Part shown: positions 14,763-23,328 of the stretch, one piece after another | Layout: each line of letters starts with the position of its first letter | Numbering within the stretch: position 1 is the stretch's first letter | Assembly: GCF_001427225.1 (NCBI RefSeq) | Contig: NZ_LMFH01000005.1 | Coordinates: 671,325 to 735,324 of the forward strand | Reading direction: 5' to 3' | From: Lysobacter sp. Root494 | GTDB lineage: Bacteria > Pseudomonadota > Gammaproteobacteria > Xanthomonadales > Xanthomonadaceae | Length of the DNA stretch: 64,000 nucleotides | Notes under the pieces: model-generated | The model's input: only the letters and a program-made list of their open reading frames with translations | Database searches by the model: none | Told to the model about the DNA's origin: nothing | Translations under genes and position numbers: made by a program

Positions 14763-16370
14763 TCAGGCAGGCGCCGGCGCCGAATTACTGCTGTGCAGGG
14801 TGAACTGAAATACGACGCCATGCGGTGTGTTAGGCGTGAACCAAAGGCGGCCATTGTGGGCCTCGACGATGGACCGACAAATCGATAGCCCCATGCCCAT
14901 GCCATCCGACTTGGTCGTAAATAGTGGATCAAACACCCGATCGCCATCCATGCTCCTGATGCCCGACCCCGAATCCGTGACCGATACTAGGACCTGGTTG
15001 CCATCATGAAGGGCGGTCTTCACGCTCAGGACCCTCGGGCCGTCGCTGGACGACATGGCGTCGACGGCGTTGACGATCAGATTCAAAACGACTTGCCTGA
15101 GCTGCACTTGGTTAGCGCGCACATCGGGAAGACCTGCGTGCAATTCAAGCTGGACCGTAGTCCGGTGCTTCCGCAGATCGCTGCTTTCAAGGTCGAGCGC
15201 CTCGCGGATCAGCGCATTGAGTTCGACATTGGTCCGGTTGCTTTCGTCGGGCCGCAAGTTCGTCCGGATGTTTTCGATGATCGCTCCGGCGCGATGGCCG
15301 TCCGAGGCTATGCGCGTGAATGCCTCCTTGGCCCGGTCGAGGTTCGGCAAGGCTCGGTCCAGGAATCGCAGGCCGGCATCGGCGCTGGTGACGATCGCCG
15401 TCAACGGCTGTCTGACTTCATGCGCCACGGTAGCGGCGATGGCATCGCCGGTCATCAGCCGCGCTTCCCTTTCGTGGCGTTGGCGAAGCACTGCGGCCAA
15501 TAGCGCGCCATACAACGCGGTTATCTCATACAGCAACACCACCAACACGATGCTGCTCGACAGCAGGCTGGTTACGCGCACGGCGTACCAGCCGGTGCTG
15601 AAGCGGGCGGGATACGGAAAATAGTGGGGCGGTATCTCGATCAGGTAAGCACACAGCACGACCAGCAGGAATAGGTCGAGGATCGAGCGCCGGCGGCGCC
15701 ACAAAACGACCAGCGCGACAATGCACAAGAAGGCAATCGGCGCCCCGACCACACGGAGCCAGTTCGGCACGAATCGGGATTGATCAAGCATGATGTCCGG
15801 CAGCAGTGCCCCGCCATTCATGCACCAGATCGTCACGGCGCCAGCGGCCGCGGCCGTCATGGAAACGCTAAACAGGATTTCCTCGCCGATCTTGCCCTGC
15901 GGCGTGAGTCCAAACGACTCATCGTCCTTCAACAGAGCGTAGCCAATGATGAAGAGCGGGAAACCGCAATGCCAGATCAAATACAGATGCGCCGTCGTTT
16001 GCAACCCACCCGCCAGCCCACCCGGCGCCAGCGCGCCCGGAAAGGCGATCACGTAAGGCACGATCAGCAACGCGGTGAATAGATAGCCACTGGCGATAAC
16101 GAGGATGGCCCGCGAGCGAAGAATGGAAAACTGGGCAAACAGCAAGATTGCCGTGATCAGATCGGTCACGAACATTGCCGTCGTGTAGATGGCAACGAAG
16201 GAATAGCTGGCGCCCAGCTGCTGTCCGCCGAACGGCCCCACCACCAGGTAAAGTGCGGTGGCCAGTCCAATGACAATGCCAAGAGCCAGTCGCTTCTGCG
16301 CCGGACTTGGTGGCAAGTTCGACAGGATGAACTGTTGTTCTTCGGATTCTGCGACGGCTAGGCGCTGCAT
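14763..16370 (-). CDS. Membrane histidine kinase with MASE4-type sensory domain
   Basis: A 535-residue kinase. The N-terminal 280 residues hold about eight membrane helices, including RLALGIVIGLATALYLVVGP, AIYTTAMFVTDLITAILLFA and SILRSRAILVIASGYLFTAL; this pattern is that of the MASE4 integral-membrane sensor domain. The HisKA phospho-acceptor is in ATVAHEVRQPLTAIVTSADA (about 320). The HATPase has VVLNLIVNAVDAM (N box), VTDSGSGI, FTTKSDGMGMGLSICRSIV and a C-terminal strand. ATG 16370 has an AAAGGTCGAG site. The receiver-only gene lies 72 bp upstream on the same strand. Signal unknown. Confidence 0.93.
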   Translation of the reverse strand: MQRLAVAESEEQQFILSNLPPSPAQKRLALGIVIGLATALYLVVGPFGGQQLGASYSFVAIYTTAMFVTDLITAILLFAQFSILRSRAILVIASGYLFTALLIVPYVIAFPGALAPGGLAGGLQTTAHLYLIWHCGFPLFIIGYALLKDDESFGLTPQGKIGEEILFSVSMTAAAAGAVTIWCMNGGALLPDIMLDQSRFVPNWLRVVGAPIAFLCIVALVVLWRRRRSILDLFLLVVLCAYLIEIPPHYFPYPARFSTGWYAVRVTSLLSSSIVLVVLLYEITALYGALLAAVLRQRHEREARLMTGDAIAATVAHEVRQPLTAIVTSADAGLRFLDRALPNLDRAKEAFTRIASDGHRAGAIIENIRTNLRPDESNRTNVELNALIREALDLESSDLRKHRTTVQLELHAGLPDVRANQVQLRQVVLNLIVNAVDAMSSSDGPRVLSVKTALHDGNQVLVSVTDSGSGIRSMDGDRVFDPLFTTKSDGMGMGLSICRSIVEAHNGRLWFTPNTPHGVVFQFTLHSSNSAPAPA

Positions 16371-16442
16371 GGGCTCGACCTTTCGCACTCGCGAAACCGT
16401 TTCGCAGTTCGCCTGGAAAGCATACGCCCCAAGCCAGCGCGG

Positions 16443-16823
16443 TCAACGACGGGTCGGCAGCGCATCACGAATCGTCGCCAGCATGTCTGTTGCGCTGAAA
16501 GGCTTCTTCAATAGCCGGAAAGGAAGATCCGATGGCGACGGCGGGTTGAATTTGTTGGATTGCCCCGTGATCAGAATCACCGGCAGGTCGGGTCGCTGAG
16601 CGCGGACGATGCGAAGCAGCTCGAAGCCATCCATCACCGGCATGTCGATGTCGGAGATCAGGCAGGCGATCCTGGCGAGGCATCGACTTTCCAACATGCT
16701 CACGGCGGAGTCGAACAGATGCACGCCGTAGTCGGCAGACTCGAGAAGGCTTCCGAGTGACTCCAGGACCCTCCGGTCATCGTCGACCACGGCAACGCAT
16801 GCTTCTGCGGAAGAATCAGTCAT
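16443..16823 (-). CDS. Stand-alone receiver-domain response regulator
   Basis: A 126-residue single receiver domain without output. AVVDDDRRVLESLGSLL carries the acidic pocket, Asp58 in CLISDIDMPVMDGFEL is the phospho-acceptor, and the Thr and Lys switch residues appear in VILITGQ and FRLLKKPFSATD. It precedes the MASE4 kinase gene on the same strand and is probably co-transcribed, so it may act as a phosphate sink or a relay between that kinase and the two flanking FixJ-like regulators. Confidence 0.92.
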   Translation of the reverse strand: MTDSSAEACVAVVDDDRRVLESLGSLLESADYGVHLFDSAVSMLESRCLARIACLISDIDMPVMDGFELLRIVRAQRPDLPVILITGQSNKFNPPSPSDLPFRLLKKPFSATDMLATIRDALPTRR

Positions 16824-16956
16824 GTACGTCCCGGACTAGGCTGCCCTCCGATCGTGCCCTGGAATCGCGATTGGGTATGTAATAGGAATCCATAGTGGTG
16901 GCCGGGGCGGCGAGGAGCTAGGCTCGTGCGCAATGGAGCGACTCGAGGGATTCCTC

Positions 16957-17598
16957 ATGATCCACGCCCAGCCCATCGTCTTCATCGTTGATGACGACAC
17001 CTCTGTGCAACTCTCGCTGGAGATGCTGGTTTTGTCTGCTGGCTGGAGAGCGCAAACGTTTTGCTCCGCCGAAGCATTCCTGGCCTGCCCCCGGGCCCTT
17101 GCCCCGAGCTGCCTGCTGCTCGATTTCAGCCTTCCCGAAATCAATGGCCTCGAACTGCAGACGCGCATCGCCTCCGAACGATCGGACATGCCTATCGTAT
17201 TCATCTCAGGCTACGGCAACGTTTCCATGACGGTGCGGGCCATGAAGGCCGGGGCGCTTGATTTCCTGACCAAGCCGTTGCGTGGCTCCGACATCCTGTC
17301 CGCTGTCGGAGCAGCCCTCCGGCACAGCCAGACCGCAATCGAACGACAGGCGGAAATGCGAATGCTGCAAGACCGCTACACCTCGCTCAGTGTTCGCGAG
17401 CGACAGGTCATCGGACTGGTGGTCAAAGGCCTGATGAACAAACAAGTGGCAGGCGAGCTCGACATCAGCGAAATAACCGTCAAGGCGCATCGGGGTCACG
17501 CGATGCGCAAGATGAAAGCGCGCTCGCTTGCGGACATGGTGACGATGTCCGCGCGCCTGTGTGAAGCAAACATGCAACCCGCCATCGCAGTGCGCTAG
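16957..17598 (+). CDS. FixJ/NarL-type response regulator (LuxR HTH), second copy
   Basis: A 213-residue regulator. FIVDDDTSVQLSLEMLVLSA, Asp56 in CLLLDFSLPEINGLEL, and ALDFLTKPLRG define the receiver. The HTH runs LSVRERQVIGLVVKGLMNKQ then VAGELDISEITVKAHRGHAM, RKMKARSLADMVTMSA. It is close in design to the regulator at 14097 and the two flank the receiver/kinase operon. ATG 16957 is 6 bp from GAGGGA and preferred over 16933. It is divergent from the stand-alone receiver. Its TAG stop shares a CTAG with the stop of the convergent epoxide hydrolase gene. Confidence 0.93.
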   Translation: MIHAQPIVFIVDDDTSVQLSLEMLVLSAGWRAQTFCSAEAFLACPRALAPSCLLLDFSLPEINGLELQTRIASERSDMPIVFISGYGNVSMTVRAMKAGALDFLTKPLRGSDILSAVGAALRHSQTAIERQAEMRMLQDRYTSLSVRERQVIGLVVKGLMNKQVAGELDISEITVKAHRGHAMRKMKARSLADMVTMSARLCEANMQPAIAVR

Positions 17599-18923
17599 CG
17601 AAGCGTCTTGTAGGCCGCCCGCAGCTCCTCGGCAAAACTGTCCGGATACTCCCACGCGGCGAAGTGGCCGCCCCGCGATGCTTTGTTGAAATACACCAGG
17701 TTCGGGAAAGCGCGCTGCGCCCAGGACTCTGGTGGCTGGTAAACCTCGTCGGGAAAGACGGTGATGGCAACGGGCACCTTGATCTGGGCGGTCATCTGGG
17801 CACCGGCGCTGATGAGATTGCGGCCGCGATTCTCCCAATAGATCCGCGCCGACGAGGCAGCGCTGTTGGTCAGCCAATACAGCGTGAAGTCATCCAGCAC
17901 GTCGTCGCGCGTCGGAGATTGCTTCGGGTCCCTTCCGTACGACCAGTGCTCGAATCCCGGATGCACTAGCATCCAGCCTGCAAGGCCCGCGGGGGAGTCG
18001 GTCAGACCATAGCTCACCGCTTGCGGACGCGCGTTCATCATTGCCACGTAGGCCAGGTTGCCGCCTTGATTGAACGCCTTCAGGGAATCGACGGTTGCGC
18101 GCTCATCGTGGGTCGTGCCCGCGGGCAGCGGACCTCCGCCAAGCGCCGGACCGATATCGTTGGGCACGGTTGCCGGCAAGTTGGTGTGGATTCCCAACAG
18201 TCCTGCCGGCGCCTGTCGGCCCATCGCTTGCACGACACCTGCGCCCCAGTCGCCACCTTGCGCAACATATCGGGAGTAACCGAGTCGCTTCATCAGGGTG
18301 TCCCAGGCAACGCCAATGCGTTCGAGCCCCCAACCCGCCTCGATGGGGTGTCCCGAAAAGCCGTAGCCAGGTAGCGATGGTATGACCACGTCGAAGGCAT
18401 CTTCGGCGCGTCCACCAAATGCGGTCGGATCAGTCAGCGGCCCGATGATCTTGAGTTGTTCGAAGATCGACCCTGGCCAGCCATGCACGACCAACACCGG
18501 CAGTGCGTTCTTGTGCTTGGACCGAACGTGGATGAAGTGGATGTCGATGCCGTCGATGCGGGTCATGAACTGCGGCAGTGCGTTGAGCTTTGCTTCGCCC
18601 TTGCGCCAGTCGTAGTCGGTGCCCCAATACTCCACTAGCGACTGCACGTCGGCCAGCTGCGGGCCTTGCGAGCCATCGGCGACAGTCTCCCGGTCGGGCC
18701 ACCGAGTCGTGGCGATGCGCCGGCGCAGGTCATCGAGTTCGGCCTGAGGCACGGCGACGGTGAACGGTCGAATTTGTGACTCTTCGTCGGCGGCTGCCGT
18801 TGCGGACACCGCGCTGACACTTGCTGCACTGGCTAGGGAGGTTGTCATGGTTGCACCGTGGGTCAAGGAGGAGAAAAGCAAAGGAGCGACGAGAAGCGCA
18901 ACAGCCGAACGGGTAATGGTCAT
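17595..18923 (-). CDS. Exported epoxide hydrolase (EHN domain plus alpha/beta hydrolase)
   Basis: A 442-residue protein with an N-terminal signal peptide (SAVALLVAPLLFSSLTHGAT). The EHN segment typical of microsomal-type epoxide hydrolases follows (IRPFTVAVPQAELDDLRRRI, TRWPDRE, DYDWRKGEAKLNALPQF). The catalytic domain has the oxyanion motif VHGWPGS (about 147), nucleophile Asp225 in AQGGDWGAGV, and the His in RGGHFAAWE (about 421). It should open epoxides to diols. It is the last gene of a four-gene minus-strand operon (MBL hydrolase, SDR, tautomerase, this). A periplasmic location is unusual but common among annotated proteobacterial relatives. Confidence 0.92.
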   Translation of the reverse strand: MTITRSAVALLVAPLLFSSLTHGATMTTSLASAASVSAVSATAAADEESQIRPFTVAVPQAELDDLRRRIATTRWPDRETVADGSQGPQLADVQSLVEYWGTDYDWRKGEAKLNALPQFMTRIDGIDIHFIHVRSKHKNALPVLVVHGWPGSIFEQLKIIGPLTDPTAFGGRAEDAFDVVIPSLPGYGFSGHPIEAGWGLERIGVAWDTLMKRLGYSRYVAQGGDWGAGVVQAMGRQAPAGLLGIHTNLPATVPNDIGPALGGGPLPAGTTHDERATVDSLKAFNQGGNLAYVAMMNARPQAVSYGLTDSPAGLAGWMLVHPGFEHWSYGRDPKQSPTRDDVLDDFTLYWLTNSAASSARIYWENRGRNLISAGAQMTAQIKVPVAITVFPDEVYQPPESWAQRAFPNLVYFNKASRGGHFAAWEYPDSFAEELRAAYKTLR

Positions 18924-18966
18924 GATCGGATCTGCATGTGGGTAGAAATTTGGGTTTCCCGGGAGA

Positions 18967-19203
18967 CTAGGTGTCCGTGTCTACCTTCAATCTTCGGTAC
19001 TCGAGCGTCGGCAACCCGCCCCGTCCCCAGTTCGCCATCTCCACTTCCTCGATGACAACGAAGGTCGATTCGAGAGGCTTGTTCAATACGTCGAGCAATA
19101 CTTGGCTGACGCCGGCGATGAGTGCCGCCTTCTCCGCCTCCGTAGCGGCGTTGCGGTTCGGGCCGGAGCCTTCGCGGGTGATCTGGATGTTGACGACAGG
19201 CAT
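18967..19203 (-). CDS. 4-oxalocrotonate tautomerase family protein
   Basis: A 78-residue tautomerase. The catalytic Pro follows the initiator Met (MPVVNIQITREG), and helices AEKAALIAGVSQVLLDVL and strand STFVVIEEVEMANWGRGG follow the 4-OT fold. ATG 19203 with AGGAGG 8 bp upstream gives the N-terminal Pro needed for catalysis, so longer starts are rejected. It keto-enol tautomerises 2-hydroxymuconate-like acids in classical pathways; here the substrate is unknown. It lies 44 bp upstream of the epoxide hydrolase gene and 20 bp after the SDR gene. Confidence 0.9.
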   Translation of the reverse strand: MPVVNIQITREGSGPNRNAATEAEKAALIAGVSQVLLDVLNKPLESTFVVIEEVEMANWGRGGLPTLEYRRLKVDTDT

Positions 19204-19222
19204 GTGAGTCCTCCTGGTGGTT

Positions 19223-19932
19223 TCAATGTCCGGCGCTTTGGCCGCCGTCGACATGCAGGATCTCGCCGGTGACGAAGCCAGCAGATTCGAGATAGAGCAC
19301 CGCATCGACGATGTCGTCTATCTCGCCCATCCGCTTCATCGGGTGGATGCCGGCAAGAAACGAATGCGATTCCGGGGAATGCATCGGTGTGTTGATGACG
19401 CCCGGGGACACAGCGTTCACTCGGATGCCCCGCGTCGCGTACTCAATGGCCAGCGCCTTGGTCGCCGAATTGATTCCACCTTTCGTCAAGTTGGCAAGCA
19501 CGGTCGGCATGCCGGCAATGGCCTGGTCGGTAAGACTGGTGGTGATGCTGACGATATGACCCGAGCCCTGTCGCAGCATCTCCATGACGACGTTCTGGGT
19601 GATATGGAAGAAACCCGATACGTTGGTCGACAGCTTCGACAGAAAGTCTTCGTCGCTGTATTCGGTGAATGGCTTGGCAATGAACACGCCCGCGTTATTG
19701 ACCAGCGTGTCTATCCGTCCGAAATGCGCCATCACTTCCCGTACGATCCGCTCTGCCGTGGCGCGGTCACCGATGTCGCCGGCCAAGGCGAGAACCTTAG
19801 GGTCGTTTCCCTGCGTGATGGATCGCGATGCTGACGCGACGCAGTAGTCGCGATCGCGAAATGCCTTGACCAGTCCCGCGCCGATTCCCTGCGAACCACC
19901 CGTGACAAGCGCCACTTTTTGTGTGCCGTGCA
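19223..19932 (-). CDS. Short-chain dehydrogenase/reductase (SDR) lacking the usual catalytic Tyr
   Basis: A 236-residue Rossmann-fold protein. TGGSQGIGAGLV is the nucleotide-binding motif, NNAG is intact, and the C-terminus VTGEILHVDGGQSAG is typical of FabG-like SDRs. At the active site the sequence runs VSITTSLTDQ ... VLANLTKGGINSATKALA: the Lys is present, but the position of the catalytic Tyr holds Asn. A subgroup of SDRs carries this LTKGG form, so it may be a genuine variant with altered chemistry. ATG 19932 has GAGGA upstream. It is co-transcribed with the MBL and tautomerase genes (16- and 19-bp gaps). Confidence 0.9.
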
Positions 19933-19947
19933 TGTTCTTATCCTCTT

Positions 19948-21027
19948 TCAGTCGATACGCAGGCTCTGTTCCATCGAAAGACACTGGTCCCAGATGTACA
20001 CATCAAAGCCGGCGAGCTTGTTGGACCACTCGGGCGTGAGCGTTCTGACGCACTGGCCCGCCACCCGGTCGATGTAGTTGTCGAAGCCTGCCCACGGGTT
20101 GGACCTATCCAGCGGATTGAGGCCCTCGCCGAATTTCGTCGATGCCAGGGCGGCACCAGCGGCTTGCTTGAGGTCTTGCATGAAACGAGCCTGTAGCTCG
20201 ACGTCTGCATGCGTGCCCGTGCGGGCAACATGGCCAGCAACCAGCGTGTCCCAATCGAGCTTCCGGATCTCCTCCACTTGGGCGAAGTAGCCGGGCACGT
20301 CTTGCGCCAAGGCGAACCTTCGCCACGGCATCCAGTTGGGAAAGATGACGTCAACCACCATCAGCACCCGCTGTCGCGGTGCGGCGATGAAGATGTTTCC
20401 GGGCTGGTGCGCGTTGCCATGGTAGGACAGCTCCAGCCGCTGGCCCCCAACCTGCAAGGTGTATTTGTCAGCGAAGGTAACCGTGGGTATGGGGCGGTTT
20501 GGATCGGCCGCCCGCTTCAGCAATCGCTGGGTTTCCTGGTGAGCGACGATGGCCGGGTTGCCGCCCAGCAACTTGGCGCCGCCAATGTGGTCGACGTGCG
20601 CGTGGCTGTAGACGATGTGCGTGATGGGCTTGTCGGAAATGTCCGCTATCGCCTTCGGGATTTTCGCGGCATAGGAAGGCGGCGCATCGACCACGACCAC
20701 ACCCTTGTCGTACACCAGGAACATGGACTGGTAGGCGTTGTCGGTAATCATGTAAAGGCCACTGCCCAAGTCCTGCAGCCGGTAGCCCTTGGCGGCGTCA
20801 ATTGCTGGCCCTTGGGCGGAGGTCGGCACGTCTATGTATTTGCCGATGCGCTCGCCGATGGGCGCGATGGAGGGCATGTTCGAATATGGCGCGCCTTTCG
20901 ACCCCGGAACGTCCGCTGCTCCGCACAGGCCGGCGAACGCAAGCGCTAGTGCAACTAGCAGAATCAAACTCGTGAAGTTGAAGGCCAAGCGCTTCGCATG
21001 GCGCTCCTCTCGGTCTGAAATCGACAT
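19948..21027 (-). CDS. Exported metallo-beta-lactamase-fold hydrolase
   Basis: A 359-residue protein with a signal peptide (LILLVALALAFAGLCGAAD). The MBL zinc motif SHAHVDHIGG is clear, with further ligands probable in GNAHQPGNIF and GHVARTG. The fold is of the general MBL hydrolase type; it does not look like a clinical beta-lactamase. ATG 21027 is chosen for its GGAGAG site 5 bp upstream; a GTG at 21048 is possible. It is the first gene of the four-gene operon, so the operon promoter should lie in 21028-21120. Substrate unknown. Confidence 0.9.
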   Translation of the reverse strand: MSISDREERHAKRLAFNFTSLILLVALALAFAGLCGAADVPGSKGAPYSNMPSIAPIGERIGKYIDVPTSAQGPAIDAAKGYRLQDLGSGLYMITDNAYQSMFLVYDKGVVVVDAPPSYAAKIPKAIADISDKPITHIVYSHAHVDHIGGAKLLGGNPAIVAHQETQRLLKRAADPNRPIPTVTFADKYTLQVGGQRLELSYHGNAHQPGNIFIAAPRQRVLMVVDVIFPNWMPWRRFALAQDVPGYFAQVEEIRKLDWDTLVAGHVARTGTHADVELQARFMQDLKQAAGAALASTKFGEGLNPLDRSNPWAGFDNYIDRVAGQCVRTLTPEWSNKLAGFDVYIWDQCLSMEQSLRID

Positions 21028-21383
21028 GTCGCTCTCCGGAATGCTCACGGGTTAGATGCGATCAAACCAAGCCGCGTACTCGCCGTCGATTGCACAATGG
21101 TATTGACCGATCCTTAGGTATCGATCGGGGATCGAATCGCGCGGCGTTACGCAGAACCTTGTTTCGTTGGACGTGGGCCGTTCGCGTCACCGCTCGCATA
21201 AGAGCCAACCACGGCAGATTCAGCGACACGGCCGCAAGCATCCGGCCAATGTCGAGGATCGTGCCTTCCCCGGAACTGGCAGGCGACCTGCTGTGGGGGA
21301 GCGCCAACAGCCAAAGCGCCGCGCTGGTCGAGCGCAACACGCATTACGTCCAGCTTCGTCCTATTAGTTGTCGCCGATTGGCG
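21028..21383. other. Intergenic region between the MBL operon and the integrase
   Basis: Presumably contains the promoter of the minus-strand operon. GGTATTGACC at 21109-21118 followed by CCTTAGG repeats two elements of the ArsR operator at 5275-5294 in a different arrangement; its meaning is unclear. No gene is seen. Confidence 0.4.
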
Positions 21384-21410
21384 AATGTCCGCTTTGGGTC
21401 GAAGGAGGAC
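21384..21410. repeat. Dispersed palindromic repeat abutting the integrase gene
   Basis: AATGTCCGCTTTGGGTCGAA followed by GGAGGAC. It lies 2 bp from the 3' end of the integrase gene; the left arm is intact, the right arm partly changed. Confidence 0.7.
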
Positions 21411-21412
21411 GC

Positions 21413-22033
21413 TCAGGTTTCGGTTTGCTCGGAAATTTCGAGCGCGTCGTCGACCTCGATCCTAAGGTAGCGAACGGTGCTCTCGAGCTTGCTGTGACCG
21501 AGTAGCAGCTGCACGGCTCGGAGGTTCTTCGTTCGACGATATATCAGCGCTGCCTTTGTCCTTCGCATTGTGTGCGTGCCGTAGGCCGAGCTATCCAGAC
21601 CAATCTCACGAACCCAGCGATGGACAATGCGTGCGTACTGGCGCGTGGACAGCCGTGGTGAATCGCCCGATCGACTTGGGAATAGATAATCCGAACTGCG
21701 AAGCCCGGCCGCCCGAGTCCACGCATTGATAGCATCCCGGCTCATTTCGGTGATCTCGAACTGCACAGGGCGTCGCGTCTTGCGCTGCATCACCACGGCT
21801 CGTGAGTTGACGTGATTTTCGTGCGCGACGTCACCGACACGAAGACCCAAGAGATCGCAGGCGCGAAGCTTGGAATCAACAGCCAGGTTAAATAGCGCGA
21901 GATCTCTAAGGTTGCAGCGAAGCTGCAAGCGGACGCGGATTGCCCAGATCTCCCGCAGCTTGAGCGGTGCCTTCTGTCCGACAATTTTCCCCTTGTTCCA
22001 TGGGACTCGGCGTTGCTTTCGGTTGGCGGCCAT
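21413..22033 (-). CDS. Orphan tyrosine recombinase/integrase
   Basis: A 206-residue tyrosine recombinase with only a short N-terminal part before the catalytic domain. All key residues are visible: Arg57 in DSKLRACDL, His154 and Arg157 in YGTHTMRRTKA, His180 in LLLGHSKLE and the nucleophile Tyr189 in TVRYLRI. It lacks the usual core-binding domain size of phage integrases. Similar short integrases occur singly in many proteobacteria without an obvious phage or island. No att-like duplication or phage genes are seen nearby. One copy of the dispersed palindrome touches its 3' end. Confidence 0.92.
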   Translation of the reverse strand: MAANRKQRRVPWNKGKIVGQKAPLKLREIWAIRVRLQLRCNLRDLALFNLAVDSKLRACDLLGLRVGDVAHENHVNSRAVVMQRKTRRPVQFEITEMSRDAINAWTRAAGLRSSDYLFPSRSGDSPRLSTRQYARIVHRWVREIGLDSSAYGTHTMRRTKAALIYRRTKNLRAVQLLLGHSKLESTVRYLRIEVDDALEISEQTET

Positions 22034-22172
22034 GGCGAACTCCCGACTTGATGGAGTGCCAGCCTGCTACTCGCCCTGAGCGACCGCTTCCGGCCAGGAG
22101 CGGTCACTCACCATGGCAATCGTCACCGGCGAGGCCACAAGCTCCTTGTGCGTGATGGAAGTCGCCCATCGG

Positions 22173-22922
22173 CTAATTCGCATCATGAAAGATCACGCCA
22201 AGGGTGTAGCGCTCACCAGCGCGCAGGCGACTGACGCCATGGCGCATGTTCACCCGATACACGCCGCGCGTACCTCTGACCGGGCGGTGATGCACGGCGA
22301 AGATCACGGCGTCTCCCTGTTGCAAAGGAACCACGGTGGCGCGCGATTGCATGCGCGGACGCTGTTCCGTGAGTACGAACTCGCCGCCTGCGAAATCACG
22401 GCCCGGCTGTGACAGCAGGATCGCGACCTGCAGCGGAAACACATGGTCGCCGTACAGGTCCTGATGGAGGCAGTTGTAGTCCTCAACTCCGTACTTGAGG
22501 ATCAATGGCGTGGGTCGTAACTGGCCAGCATGATGGCATCGAGCGAGAAAGGCGTCGTGCTTGTCGGGAAAACGCACATCGATGTCGAGCGCCTCATGCC
22601 AGCGATTGGCAATCGCGACAAGCTGCGGGTAAATGGCTGTGCGCAACTCCCGAACGACGCAGGGCAACGGGTAACGAAAGTACTTGTATTCGCCGCGCCC
22701 AAAGCCATGCCGACTCATCATTACCCGGCTTCGGTAGAGGTCGCTGTTGTCGTATTCCCTCAGTAAAGCACCGCATTCGCCTGGTGAAAGCAGGCCCTGG
22801 ATGGTGGCATTGCCGTACTCGTCCAGATCCGTGATGACTTGCGTCCAGTCCAACTGATCAACGCGAGAAGCAATGCCTGCCTCTGTGGAAAGACCTTGAC
22901 CATGAACAGTTTGCGCCATCAT
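22173..22922 (-). CDS. 2-oxoglutarate-Fe(II)-dependent oxygenase
   Basis: A 249-residue dioxygenase of the prolyl-4-hydroxylase-like group. The HxD iron motif is at CLHQDLYGDH (His153, Asp155), the distal His at NMRHGVSRLRAG (228) and the 2OG-binding Arg at about 232. ILLSQPGRDFAGGEFVL and GDAVIFAVHHRPV complete the jelly roll. ATG 22922 follows GGAACGAG; ATG 22919 is the next codon. Likely substrate is unknown; related bacterial proteins are annotated as 2OG-Fe(II) oxygenases, some suggested to act on nucleic acids or proteins. It stands alone. Confidence 0.9.
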   Translation of the reverse strand: MMAQTVHGQGLSTEAGIASRVDQLDWTQVITDLDEYGNATIQGLLSPGECGALLREYDNSDLYRSRVMMSRHGFGRGEYKYFRYPLPCVVRELRTAIYPQLVAIANRWHEALDIDVRFPDKHDAFLARCHHAGQLRPTPLILKYGVEDYNCLHQDLYGDHVFPLQVAILLSQPGRDFAGGEFVLTEQRPRMQSRATVVPLQQGDAVIFAVHHRPVRGTRGVYRVNMRHGVSRLRAGERYTLGVIFHDAN

Positions 22923-23328
22923 CTCGTTCCGTCTGCGGGTTGATGTTCTTGCCGTGTCCTGGGCGCAGCTACCTACGAAATGGACAGGCCTCCGAACAGG
23001 TGCAATGTTGCTGGGCGCGACCGAATTTCGATATCCGATTCTTGTCGTCGGTAACCAGCCTCCGCGTTGGGTGACGCATGCGAGACAGTTCGTGCTCGTG
23101 CTCCTCAGTGCTCTGTAGAAGGCGCTGACTCTGCTTTCAGCAAGATGCGGATAGTTCCGCGCGCCAACGACGCCGCAAGATTCCGGCGACCAAAAGAGGT
23201 CTACCTCGCAACCATCCCGGGAATGCAAGATGCTGCCAACGTGCCGTCAGCAGAAAACGCGCGGCCTCTCCTCCCACCGCGGCAACGACGGCAGAATTGC
23301 AGCCGGTTCCGCCACCGCAAACAGACCG
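22923..23328. other. Divergent intergenic region without recognised content
   Basis: It separates the oxygenase and the outer-membrane protein genes and should hold both promoters. No repeat or gene is recognised. Confidence 0.4.

Noticed and set aside
21413-22033. Integrase as evidence of a prophage or genomic island with att sites
   Set aside because: No phage genes, tRNA gene or matching direct repeats are seen nearby; it is treated as an orphan recombinase.
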